NCBI RefSeq assembly: GCF_002735695.1
Contig: NZ_PDZH01000004.1
Span: 1-64,000 of the forward strand
From: Chitinimonas sp. BJB300
Lineage (GTDB): Bacteria > Pseudomonadota > Gammaproteobacteria > Burkholderiales > Chitinimonadaceae
DNA length: 64,000 bases
Direction of reading: 5' to 3'
In this document: positions 38,807 through 47,507 of the stretch, one piece after another
Position numbering within the stretch: the stretch's first letter is position 1
How the letters are laid out: each line of letters opens with the position of its first letter
The notes under the pieces: generated by a model
What the model saw: the letters and a program-made list of their open reading frames with translations, nothing else
Database searches by the model: none
Told to the model about the DNA's origin: nothing
Program-made: the position numbers and the translations under genes

Positions 38807-38890
38807 GGCCGGATAAGGTGGATACCGCATTGAATACTAGTTGATTTCATAAAACACGGCGGCTTGCGTGCAACTGGTAAAATTCGCCCC

Positions 38891-40789
38891 ATGATCCGTC
38901 TCTCCTCCCTTACCCTACGTCGCGGCACCAAGGTGCTGCTCGAACAAGTTGATTTGATTTTGCATCGCGGCCAACGCGTTGGCATCGTTGGCCCCAATGG
39001 CGCCGGCAAATCGAGTTTTTTCGGCCTTTTACGAGGTGAATTGCTGCCAGATGCAGGCGATTTTGAATACCCTGCCGGTATGGTGATTGCGTCGGTGCGC
39101 CAGGAAACCCCGGCGTTGCATGCCAGTGCGCTCGACTATGTGCTGGATGGCGATGAAGAACTGCGCATGATCCAGCGTGAAGTGGCCAACCCCGCCCACG
39201 ATGGTGTGACGCATGGCGATTGGCTCGGCAAGTTTGAAGCCGTCGATGGCTATTCGGCTGAAGCGCGCGCCAGTAAGTTATTACATGGGCTTGGTTTCTC
39301 GACCAATGACTTGCAAAGGCCGGTAGCCAGTTTCTCGGGCGGGTGGCGCATGCGTCTTAACCTGGCCCAGGCGTTGATGTGCCGCTCCGACCTCTTGCTG
39401 CTTGACGAACCCACCAACCACCTTGATCTTGATGCCGTACTTTGGCTGGAAAACTGGTTATCCAGTTACCCTGGCACCCTATTGTTGATTTCACACGACC
39501 GCGATTTTCTCGATGCCACTGTCACGGCCATTGCGCATCTCGCCAATAGCAATATCGACCTCTACACCGGCAACTACGCCGAATTCGAAGCTCAAAAAGC
39601 CGAGAAACTGGCCCAGCAACAGCAGACATACGAAAAGCAGCAGCGTGAAGCGGCGCATCTACAGAAATACATCGACCGCTTCCGTGCCCAGGCGACCAAA
39701 GCCCGGCAGGCGCAGAGCCGCATCAAAGCGCTGGAACGCATGGAGATGATTTCCGCAGCGCATATCGATTCGCCCTTTGACTTCAGCTTCCGCCAACCGG
39801 CTTCCAGCCCCAACCCCTTGCTGCGTATTGAATTGGGTGCGGCGGGGTATGGCGGTAACCGGCTGTTGGACGAGATCAATATCAGCATTGAAAGTGGTGC
39901 CCGCATTGGTCTTTTGGGTCGCAACGGCGCGGGGAAATCCACGCTGGTGAAACTGCTGGCCGACGATATTGCGCTGGCAGCGGGGACGAAAGTCGAAGGT
40001 CATGGGCTGAAAATTGGTTACTTTGCCCAGCATCAGCTTGAATACCTGCGCGTGGATGAAAGCCCGCTGTGGCATATGCAGAAGTTGGACCCCAAGACCC
40101 GCGAGCAAGAGCTGCGCAACTTCCTTGGTGGCTTCAACTTCCATGGCGAGATGGCTACCGGGCCAATAGCGCCTTTTTCCGGGGGCGAGAAAGCACGCTT
40201 GGCGCTGGCCCTGATTGTGTGGCAGCGGCCTAATCTGTTGTTGCTCGATGAGCCTACCAATCACCTTGACCTGGAAATGCGCCATGCCCTCACATTGGCC
40301 TTGCAGGACTATGTGGGCGCCATGATTGTGGTCTCGCACGACCGCCACCTGTTACGGGCAACCACCGATACTTTTTGGTTGGTGGAGGAGGGCAGGGTAA
40401 AGCCTTTCGATGGTGATCTGGACGATTACAAACGTTACCGTGAGCAGGGGGGGCAAGCTGTATCGCCAGCAAATGGCGTGGTTGATAACCTCACCGGTGC
40501 TGAGCGCAAAGCCCAGAAGCGGCAGGAGGCAGAGGCGCGTCAGCGCTTGGCGGGCTTGCGCAAGCCATTGGAAAAGGAATTGAACAAAATCGATGCCAAA
40601 TTGGCAGAGTTAGGTAAGCAGCGCGCTGTGGTGGTTGATGCGCTGGGTGGTGAGGAGATTTATTCCGAAGCCGCCAAAGACAAGTTGCGCGATGCCGTGC
40701 GTCAAAAGGCGGAACTCGACAGTGCCATCGAAGCCTTGGAAATGGATTGGCTGGAGTTGCATACACAGCTGGAGGCCCTGGTGGCCTGA
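38891..40789 (+). CDS. ABC-F family ATPase (YheS/Uup-like)
   Basis: 632-residue cytosolic protein with two ABC ATPase domains and no membrane segment. Walker A motifs are GPNGAGKSS at 34-42 and GRNGAGKST in the second domain. Signatures are FSGGWRMRLNLAQAL and FSGGEKARLALAL, and both Walker B motifs read LLLDEPTNHLDL. An arm-like insert lies between them and a C-terminal coiled coil (about 540-632) is present. ABC-F proteins act on the ribosome, altering the tRNA exit or peptidyl-transferase region. The layout is closest to YheS in my judgement. The start at 38891 follows CCCC without a strong ribosome site. The following permease gene begins 15 bases later. Confidence 0.92.
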   Translation: MIRLSSLTLRRGTKVLLEQVDLILHRGQRVGIVGPNGAGKSSFFGLLRGELLPDAGDFEYPAGMVIASVRQETPALHASALDYVLDGDEELRMIQREVANPAHDGVTHGDWLGKFEAVDGYSAEARASKLLHGLGFSTNDLQRPVASFSGGWRMRLNLAQALMCRSDLLLLDEPTNHLDLDAVLWLENWLSSYPGTLLLISHDRDFLDATVTAIAHLANSNIDLYTGNYAEFEAQKAEKLAQQQQTYEKQQREAAHLQKYIDRFRAQATKARQAQSRIKALERMEMISAAHIDSPFDFSFRQPASSPNPLLRIELGAAGYGGNRLLDEINISIESGARIGLLGRNGAGKSTLVKLLADDIALAAGTKVEGHGLKIGYFAQHQLEYLRVDESPLWHMQKLDPKTREQELRNFLGGFNFHGEMATGPIAPFSGGEKARLALALIVWQRPNLLLLDEPTNHLDLEMRHALTLALQDYVGAMIVVSHDRHLLRATTDTFWLVEEGRVKPFDGDLDDYKRYREQGGQAVSPANGVVDNLTGAERKAQKRQEAEARQRLAGLRKPLEKELNKIDAKLAELGKQRAVVVDALGGEEIYSEAAKDKLRDAVRQKAELDSAIEALEMDWLELHTQLEALVA

Positions 40790-40804
40790 TGGTTGGTACC
40801 CCTT

Positions 40805-41959
40805 ATGACCACTGAATTGATCGCCACCCCCACCCGCGGGTTGCTGCGCCTGCGTTATGCTGCCCTTCCAGTTTTGTTCCTATTGCTTGGCGTGGTGTAT
40901 GCCAGTTGGGCCGCACGTTTGCCTGCGGTGCGCGATAGGTTGATGTTGGACCCCGCCACGTTGGGCACCGTGCTGTTGGGCGGTGGTATTGGTGCGGTTG
41001 CGTCTTTTCCGCTCGCTGCCTGGCTGGTGGGCCACTATGGAGCGCGTAAAGCCGCCTTGATGGCGGGTATAGCGATACTGCTGATTTTGCCCTTGTTGGC
41101 GATATTGCCAAGCTGGCGTTGGCTGATGTTGGGCATGGTGGGGTTTGGTGCAGCAGCCAGTTGTTTCGATGTTGCCATCAATGCACTGGGCGTTGAGCAG
41201 GAACGGGCGCTGGGTCGATCGATGATGTCCATGCTGCATGCGTGGTTCTGCGTGGGGACTTTCTGTGGGGCATTGCTGGGCAGTGCCGCTGCAGGTTTGG
41301 GCTTGTCGTCCCTTCTGCATTTTGTCTTGGTGGTACTGGCCTTGACCCTGCCATTGGGGGTGGCCTATCGCGCCTTGCCGTGCGATGCGCCCGATGCCGA
41401 GGTGGGCAAGAAACACTTTGCCTTGCCGCATGGGGCATTGATCTGGCTGGGATTGATTGCCTTCATGGGGGCGATATCCGAAGGCTCGCTCACCAACTGG
41501 ATTACGTTCTACCTACGTGATCATCTTAGCGCGAGTGAAGCAATCGCCCCGCTGGGCTACGCCAGTTTTGCCGGCGCAATGCTCTTGGCCCGGATAGTAG
41601 GCGACCGACTGAAAGAGCGCTTTGGCGCAAAGCGTTTGGTGTCGGGTGGCAGTATCCTGGCTGCGTTGGGCATCGCCATTGCAATCGTCGCGCCGAATGT
41701 TCTAACTGCGATGTTCGGTTTCATTCTGACGGGGCTGGGGGTCGCTGCCGTATTTCCCTGCGTTTTCAGCGCCTCGGGTAAGGAGGGTGCAACAGCTTTG
41801 GCTGGGGTAGCCACGCTGGGTTACTCGGGATCGTTGATGGGCCCGCCGCTGATGGGCTATATGGTGCAAGGATTCGGCTTGCAGGCAGGCCTGGTTTTCC
41901 TGGCACTAATCTCGCTGGTTGTGGCTTTTGCAGCGCGCCGGACACAACTGCTGTTTTAG
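40805..41959 (+). CDS. Major facilitator superfamily permease
   Basis: 384 residues with about twelve hydrophobic helices in two halves. The family block between helices 2 and 3 appears as GHYGARKAALMAG, and helix 4-5 carries CFDVAINALGVEQERALGRSMMSMLHAWF, typical of the MFS subgroup with fucose-permease-like members. The substrate is unknown. The ATG at 40805 lies 15 bases after the ABC-F stop, suggesting co-transcription; an upstream TTG in frame is a weaker start. Hydrophobic segments are intact, so it is likely functional. Confidence 0.87.
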   Translation: MTTELIATPTRGLLRLRYAALPVLFLLLGVVYASWAARLPAVRDRLMLDPATLGTVLLGGGIGAVASFPLAAWLVGHYGARKAALMAGIAILLILPLLAILPSWRWLMLGMVGFGAAASCFDVAINALGVEQERALGRSMMSMLHAWFCVGTFCGALLGSAAAGLGLSSLLHFVLVVLALTLPLGVAYRALPCDAPDAEVGKKHFALPHGALIWLGLIAFMGAISEGSLTNWITFYLRDHLSASEAIAPLGYASFAGAMLLARIVGDRLKERFGAKRLVSGGSILAALGIAIAIVAPNVLTAMFGFILTGLGVAAVFPCVFSASGKEGATALAGVATLGYSGSLMGPPLMGYMVQGFGLQAGLVFLALISLVVAFAARRTQLLF

Positions 41960-42041
41960 GTGCTGTTGTTGTTTACCGAGTAGGCGGGGCTAAAACTGTT
42001 AACTGCACCTTTCTTCAGTTAAATGCGTGTTTACAGGTTAC

Positions 42042-42839
42042 TTACCCTTGAATTTTGAACAGGCGTAGCTGCGGTACCGCCGTATTTTCACCAAAATAGT
42101 GTTCGTAGATGCGTACGGCTTCGCCGGTCTTTTCAGATTCAAGCAATGCGTCGTTAACCATCTGCTTCAGGCGTTTTTCGCCTTTGCGCATTCCCATGGC
42201 AAAAATCTCTATGCCGAGTGGAATGTCATCGGTGACGACGACATCGGTTTTAGGTAGTTTGCTGAGATTGCCCTTCAGAATCGTCCCTGCTCCCGCTACC
42301 GCCTCGCATCCACCTGTTTGCAATAAACTGAAGGCTTCCTGATAACCAACAGCGGGTATACGAACCGTCTTGGGTAGGTTCTCCTCAAGCCAGTGTTCTG
42401 TGGTGGTGCCTTGGGCAAAACAGACTTTAGCGCCGTTGAATTGGCTCAGACTTTTGAAACGACCAGGTTTGGCTGCAAATTTCTGTATGGCGACAAAATA
42501 ACCGAGGCTGAATTCGAGGATTTTTTCTGATTTGGCGTTTTTTGCCATTGCAGCGATGATGAGGTCGACACGATTATCTTGAAGCGCAGGTATGCGCTCG
42601 GTAGGAGACAAGGTTAGGAATATGGGTTTAACGCCCAACTTCTTGGCAATGTATTTCCCAAATTCCACGTCATAGCCGGTTACCACGTTCTTGGTTTTAT
42701 CCAAGAAACCAAAGGGGGGCGCTTCTGCACGCACCCCGATGATAATTTCCCCTTTTTTCTGAATCTTATCGAGATCATCCGCTCGAGCGGTTGACGCAAT
42801 TAGACAAACAATGGCAACCAAAGCGAGACGAAATTTCAT
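42042..42839 (-). CDS. Amino-acid-type ABC transporter substrate-binding protein
   Basis: 265-residue periplasmic solute-binding protein of family 3: signal peptide MKFRLALVAIVCLIASTARA, then LDKIQKKGEIIIGVRAEAPPFGFLD, GYDVEFGKYIAKKLGVK and the DLIIAAMAKNAKSEKILEFS block that replaces the usual DLI-x-A-T-R/NRxxx-FS motif. These proteins bind polar amino acids or similar solutes. No permease or ATPase gene is adjacent, so it is an orphan that either joins a transporter encoded elsewhere or serves as a sensor. Start at 42839 with AGGAG upstream. Confidence 0.88.
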   Translation of the reverse strand: MKFRLALVAIVCLIASTARADDLDKIQKKGEIIIGVRAEAPPFGFLDKTKNVVTGYDVEFGKYIAKKLGVKPIFLTLSPTERIPALQDNRVDLIIAAMAKNAKSEKILEFSLGYFVAIQKFAAKPGRFKSLSQFNGAKVCFAQGTTTEHWLEENLPKTVRIPAVGYQEAFSLLQTGGCEAVAGAGTILKGNLSKLPKTDVVVTDDIPLGIEIFAMGMRKGEKRLKQMVNDALLESEKTGEAVRIYEHYFGENTAVPQLRLFKIQG

Positions 42840-42928
42840 TGTTCTTACTCCTGGGTTGGAAAGCGTGGATAAACAAATAGAAATTGTACGAAGTAATAGG
42901 TTCCACATACCTGTGACTATTTTGCGTA

Positions 42929-44862
42929 TCAGTGTTTCAGGTAAGTCTCAAAGAAACGCAGGGTATGGCCTATGCTCAGCACTTGGTTTTCTCGCTTGGC
43001 CGCACCATGGCCCTCATCGGCGAAGATGATCAGTTCAGAAGCGACACCACGTTTTTGCGCAGCTTCATACATTTGTACGGCTTCGCCCACCGGTACGCGA
43101 GGGTCGCTTGCCCCTTGGATGATCAACAGCGGGTCTTTCAGCTTGTCGATGTGGGTAATGGGTGAAAGGGAGATCAGGGCGTCACGGTCTTTGATCGGGT
43201 CGCCATATTCTGCAGCGCGCAAGGCACGACGGTAGGGTGCCGTGTTTTCCAGGAAGGAAAGCAGGTTGGACATCCCCACGGTGGCGACCCCGGCGTCGTA
43301 GGCACCGGCAAAACGGGTCATTGCGTACAGTGTCGAATACCCACCATAGCTACCACCCATAACGCCCACCTTGGGCGCAATACCGTTCTGGGCCCAGGCT
43401 TTCTTGATGTAGATTGCCGCGTCTTCAATATCGCTGATCACATCCAGTCGCTTGGGGCCGTTGTCGGCGTTGAGCCAAGTCTTGCCATACCCATCCGAGC
43501 CGCGCACATTGGGTTGTACATAGATAAATCCCGCATCAATGAACAACTGCGCGCGCGCTGAGAAACCCGCCCGTGACTGGCCTTCAGGGCCACCATGAAA
43601 CTGGACTATCACCGGGCAGGGTTGGGGCCGCAGTGGGTAGGCCGTTGGACGAACATGGGAATCTGCTGGCCATCGCGGCTGGGGTAACTTTCGAGTTTGG
43701 CCACGCTGAACTTGCTGGTATCGACTTCCGGCATGGAGGGGGCTATCCAGCGTGCCAGCTGGTGGGTTTTCCAATCGAACACATAGTTGCTATTGGGTTG
43801 ACTGGCAGATTCGACACCCATCACCACGCGACGGCCATCCTGGGTGCTGTTAAGGACCATGACATGGTCTGCATCGGGAAAGGTTGGCAGCTTGAGGGGT
43901 TTCAGGGTTTTGGCGTCTAGGGCATAGCTCTTGGTGTACCCCGCCTCGTTGACCGCGTAGTAGAGTTTTTGCCTTGCACGGTCGAGCGAGAAGCTGGCGA
44001 CATCCCATTTTTGTGCGGGGCTCAGTGGGCTGAATTTGCCATCGACGAGCTTGTACAGGCGGCGCGCATCATCGAACTTGCTGGTTTGCACGATCAGCTC
44101 ACCAGGGGTGGCGCCATACTGGGCGCTGTAATCCTCGCTCTCGTCCTTACCCAGCAGGGGGCGGAATTCGCCCTTCAGCGGCGACCATTCCCATACTTCA
44201 CTGACGACATTGGACAGCGACTTTTGCAGCAGCAATGTACCGTCGGCACGATGGTCCACGATATTCCAACTGCCTTTTTGGGCAAACAGCTTTTCCTTTT
44301 TGCCGCTGGCGAGTTCATAGCGGTAGAAGGTGTAGCTATCGCGTACTTCGTCATTGCTGCGGTAGTACACATAGCGGCCGTCGTCGGAGACGAATTCGAA
44401 AAAGGTCTGGATGCCCGGCAGGTGCTGGATCAACTTGAGCTCACCACCGTTTGCCGCCTGGAGATAAAGCCCCGGGTTCTCTTCGCCTTTACGGTCACGG
44501 CTGATGAACAGCCATTTGCCATCGGGGCTGATATCGCGGACTGCGGTAGCGTCTTCGCCACCCGTCATCTGCATCGGGAAACGTTCCGGCCCATCTACCC
44601 GCCATACTTGTGCAGTGCCGGTTACGCGCCAGCCGTAGTACATCGCCTTGCCATCGGGCGACAGGATGCCCGCCCCAGGGCCGCGCAGGTCCAACATGCG
44701 TTGCACCTTGCGGCTCAAGTCAGGCGCCAGGGTTTTGGCGCGGAAGGTTTCCAGGGTTTCGGGGCTGATGCTGTCAGCGCCCAGCCCTTGATAGCTTGGT
44801 GTATCGGCAGCCTGAGTGGTGAGTGTGGCGCAAATTAATAGGGCGAGTGGGGCGAGCTTCAT
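42929..44862 (-). pseudogene. S9-family prolyl oligopeptidase, split by a frameshift
   Basis: The gene encodes an exported S9 peptidase: signal peptide MKLAPLALLICATLTTQA, a beta-propeller region, then the catalytic domain with GGSYGG (nucleophile Ser), GASDPRVPV (Asp) and DEGHG (His). Propeller and catalytic domain are in different frames. The first ends in a stop at about 43609 after IPMFVQRPTHCGPNPAR. The second reads PQPCPVIVQFHGGPEGQ from the same place. The break therefore lies at about 43615-43645, in a run rich in C. All catalytic residues survive and there is no other damage, so a sequencing error or very recent mutation is possible. If repaired it would be about 640 residues. Confidence 0.85.
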
Positions 44863-45033
44863 GCAGCGGGGTTCCTTAAATACAAACGGCAGACGGCGAT
44901 CGGATGTTGTTGCCACAAAAGGCAAAAATAGCGCGACCGGCATGGTAGGGGCTACCGTGCCGGTCGGGGGGATGGATCGAAAAAAGGAGAGGTGCGCTGC
45001 TGTTTTAACCTAGTTTCTATTCAATTGTGTTGC

Positions 45034-46074
45034 TTATTTGGCGACACCATTCTTCCAAATCGCCGTATAGGCTTCTTTGTAAGGAATGTCCGATTCAATT
45101 TCTTTACCATTTAATCGATTCAATACCTGCTTTGTGACGAGTATTGGTTTTGAAACGAATCCACTGGGCGGTTTACCCGCAAAGGCACGATTGAGTTCAT
45201 CGGCCAACTGCCAGCCTTGCAGGAATAAAGGTTCTGCAATCGTAGCAATTTGTTGGGACTTTCCTGCCTTAATTCTGCTAATTGCAGTTGAAGAGCCATC
45301 GCCCGCCGAAACATTTCGTATATCAGGTCGGCCAATCTTTATTAGAGGGATATTCATTACATCAAAATAGAGGTCATTAATTGCCAACGTGTAAGTCCAG
45401 GCAGATCCATGGATTTGGTTCATTCGTATCACAAAGTCATCAATGAGTTTATCTGTTAATGAAATTGAAACATCTTCAATAGAAAGTACTTTGCAAGTCT
45501 TACAAGCTTCTATTGAGGCTTTTATGCGAATTGCTTTTTCTTTGGCGACAGCGTAGTGATTGTCGGTAATGATGATAACCCCTGCTTTTTCTTTACTATC
45601 ATGAATGACATATTCGGCAATCATTTTCGCCACATCAATTGGGTTTGTAGCCACGTTCACAAATAAATTCGGTGTAGGCCCTGGTATGGCTGCTGCGTGC
45701 CAACCAACTAATACGATGTTTGCTTGCTTGGCCAAAGGAATAAGACGGGCAACCATGTCTTCCTGAAACGCACCCAACACGATGGCATCGGGCTTTCTTT
45801 TTATAATTTCCATAAATGCATCATTAATATTTTTTGTGTCTCCTTTTCCATTTACGATGGTGATTTTCCAATCCAGTATACGAGCAGCCTTTTCTAGTCC
45901 TCGGTATACAAGCGTGGGCCCGCTATTTTGTAAGTCGTGAGATAGGAAAACAATACTCTTTTTAGTTTGCTTGATTGGCCCATCCGTTGGCCCCAGCCAT
46001 TTCTCTGCAAAGGCTGGCTGGGTAAAGCAGCACAGCGTCAGTAGTAGAACAAGGGCAACGTATATGCTTGGCAT
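45034..46074 (-). CDS. Periplasmic sugar-binding-type protein 1
   Basis: 346 residues. Signal peptide IYVALVLLLTLCCFTQPAFA, then a type I periplasmic binding fold (LacI/RbsB-like): SIVFLSHDLQNSGPTLVYRGLEKAAR, KRKPDAIVLGAFQED, ANIVLVGWHAAAIPGPTPNLFVNVATN, VIIITDNHYAV, and AGDGSSTAISRIKAG. About two thirds identical by eye to the neighbouring gene product, but its DNA is clearly more AT-rich. A Cys pair (ACKTCK) recurs in both. No transporter genes are adjacent, so the ligand and partner are unknown; orphan binding proteins often feed sensory kinases or transporters encoded elsewhere. Confidence 0.82.
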   Translation of the reverse strand: MPSIYVALVLLLTLCCFTQPAFAEKWLGPTDGPIKQTKKSIVFLSHDLQNSGPTLVYRGLEKAARILDWKITIVNGKGDTKNINDAFMEIIKRKPDAIVLGAFQEDMVARLIPLAKQANIVLVGWHAAAIPGPTPNLFVNVATNPIDVAKMIAEYVIHDSKEKAGVIIITDNHYAVAKEKAIRIKASIEACKTCKVLSIEDVSISLTDKLIDDFVIRMNQIHGSAWTYTLAINDLYFDVMNIPLIKIGRPDIRNVSAGDGSSTAISRIKAGKSQQIATIAEPLFLQGWQLADELNRAFAGKPPSGFVSKPILVTKQVLNRLNGKEIESDIPYKEAYTAIWKNGVAK

Positions 46075-46134
46075 GTTCAGGCTCTTAGAGTGATTTTAAT
46101 TGGAGATGAATGCCTATTATTTTAATTAGCCCAC

Positions 46135-47181
46135 CTATTTTTCCGGCTTGCCTTTCCAAATGGCGATATAGGCTTCCTTGTAAGGAATGTTGGCGTCAAT
46201 TTCCCGATAGCCCATCCGGGCGAGTGATTGCGTGGTAACCAGGATAGGTTTTGTTATGTAGCCACTGGCCTGCTTGCCGGCAAAGGCACGATTAAGTTCG
46301 TCCGCCAACTGCCAGCCCTGCAGGGAAAGGGGTTCCGCCACCGTGGCGGTTTGCAAGGAGAGCCCGTTTTTAATACGGCGCAGCGCCTTGGCCGAGCCAT
46401 CACCTGCGGCGACATTTTGAACATCGCCCCGGCCGAGTTTAATTAGTGGGAAATTCATTTCATCAAAATAAATGTCGTTGATTGCCAAAGTATGAGTCCA
46501 TGCTTTCCCAAAACGTTTGTCCAGGCTTTGCACCACGCCGTCGATGTCCTGTTTTACCTGGGATATAAGGACGTTCTCGATGGATAATATTTGGCAGGAC
46601 TTACACTTTTTCAGCATCTCCTGCATGCGCTTGGTCTTTTCGTTGGCTACCGCAAAACGATTGTCATTGATGATGACAACGCCAGCGTTGTCTTTTGCAC
46701 TCTTGATCACGAATTCGGTTGCGACCTTGGCTACTTCGTCCGAATGGGTTGCCACATTGACGAACAAGTCCTTGGTGGGCCCGGGCGCGGCCTCGGCATG
46801 CCAGCCCACCAGCACAATGTTGGCATCCTTGGCCTTTTGAATAAGGTTGGCGCCGTCCTCTACTTGAAACCCGCCCAGCACGATGGCATCGGGCCGTTGT
46901 GCGATGGCAGCGGCAAATTCGCTGCGGATAACGGCTGCATCGCCCTTGCCATTGACAGCCTGCACGCTCCAACCCAGTATTTGAGCCGCTTCCTCCAGCC
47001 CCCTAAATGCAGCGGTGGGCCCCCCGTTCTGTAGGTCCTGCGAAAGAAAAATGACTTTCCGTTTGCCTTGGCCAATGGGCCCATCGGCCGGGCCATCCCA
47101 GATAACGGCACCAAAACAAGGAAGCCAAACACTGGCTAGCAGGGAAACCAATGCAATAGCGACGGTTCTATTCAACATCAT
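46135..47181 (-). CDS. Periplasmic sugar-binding-type protein 2
   Basis: 348 residues from the ATG at 47181 (a GTG at 47187 is possible; GAAGG lies just upstream). Same fold and motifs as protein 1: VIFLSQDLQNGGPTAAFRGLEEAAQ, QRPDAIVLGGFQVEDGA, ANIVLVGWHAEAAPGPTKDLFVNVATH, VVIINDNRFAV, AGDGSAKALRRIKNG and the near-identical EPLSLQGWQLADELNRAFAGK. The Cys pair is KCKSCQ. It is 60 bases upstream of paralogue 1 on the same strand. Base composition is like the chromosome average, unlike the paralogue. The ligand is not deducible. Confidence 0.82.
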   Translation of the reverse strand: MMLNRTVAIALVSLLASVWLPCFGAVIWDGPADGPIGQGKRKVIFLSQDLQNGGPTAAFRGLEEAAQILGWSVQAVNGKGDAAVIRSEFAAAIAQRPDAIVLGGFQVEDGANLIQKAKDANIVLVGWHAEAAPGPTKDLFVNVATHSDEVAKVATEFVIKSAKDNAGVVIINDNRFAVANEKTKRMQEMLKKCKSCQILSIENVLISQVKQDIDGVVQSLDKRFGKAWTHTLAINDIYFDEMNFPLIKLGRGDVQNVAAGDGSAKALRRIKNGLSLQTATVAEPLSLQGWQLADELNRAFAGKQASGYITKPILVTTQSLARMGYREIDANIPYKEAYIAIWKGKPEK

Positions 47182-47187
47182 TGGCAC

Positions 47188-47507
47188 CTTCAGAAAACAT
47201 AGTCTGGAGTCCCCCAGCCTTAATAGGGGACATGTACTTTATATGTATGGCGAGTTCCAATCCAAAGCGCAATATCGTAAACAGGTAAATTGGTTTGCTG
47301 TAGGGATGGGGTGATCCCCCTTACGCATGGGCCGGCATTGGCCGTAAATCCATGCCAATCGTACGCTGAACGGCGTTGGCATTTACATACTATCAACATA
47401 GAGACAGGCTAAAAAAAACGGCATGTATCTTGATACATGCCGTTTCGCCCAATGCATATCACTTTACCGCACACCGTGCGTCATTAAACCTGATGTACGT
47501 TGATGCG
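47188..47507. other. Intergenic region with terminator
   Basis: No gene. It holds the RND operon terminator (47411-47445) and, nearer 47188, the upstream region of the binding-protein genes. A run of similar length to a promoter region, but no -35/-10 pair stands out. Confidence 0.5.
47411..47445 (-). terminator. Terminator of the RND efflux operon
   Basis: ACGGCATGTATC and its exact complement (47418-47429 / 47432-47443) with a tight loop, followed on the minus strand by eight T. It lies about 60 bases after the stop of the RND pump gene. Confidence 0.88.

Noticed and set aside
41960-42041. Possible terminator between the MFS permease and the solute-binding protein
   Set aside because: Short repeats such as GTTAACTG and CAGTTAA do not form a convincing stem with a T run.
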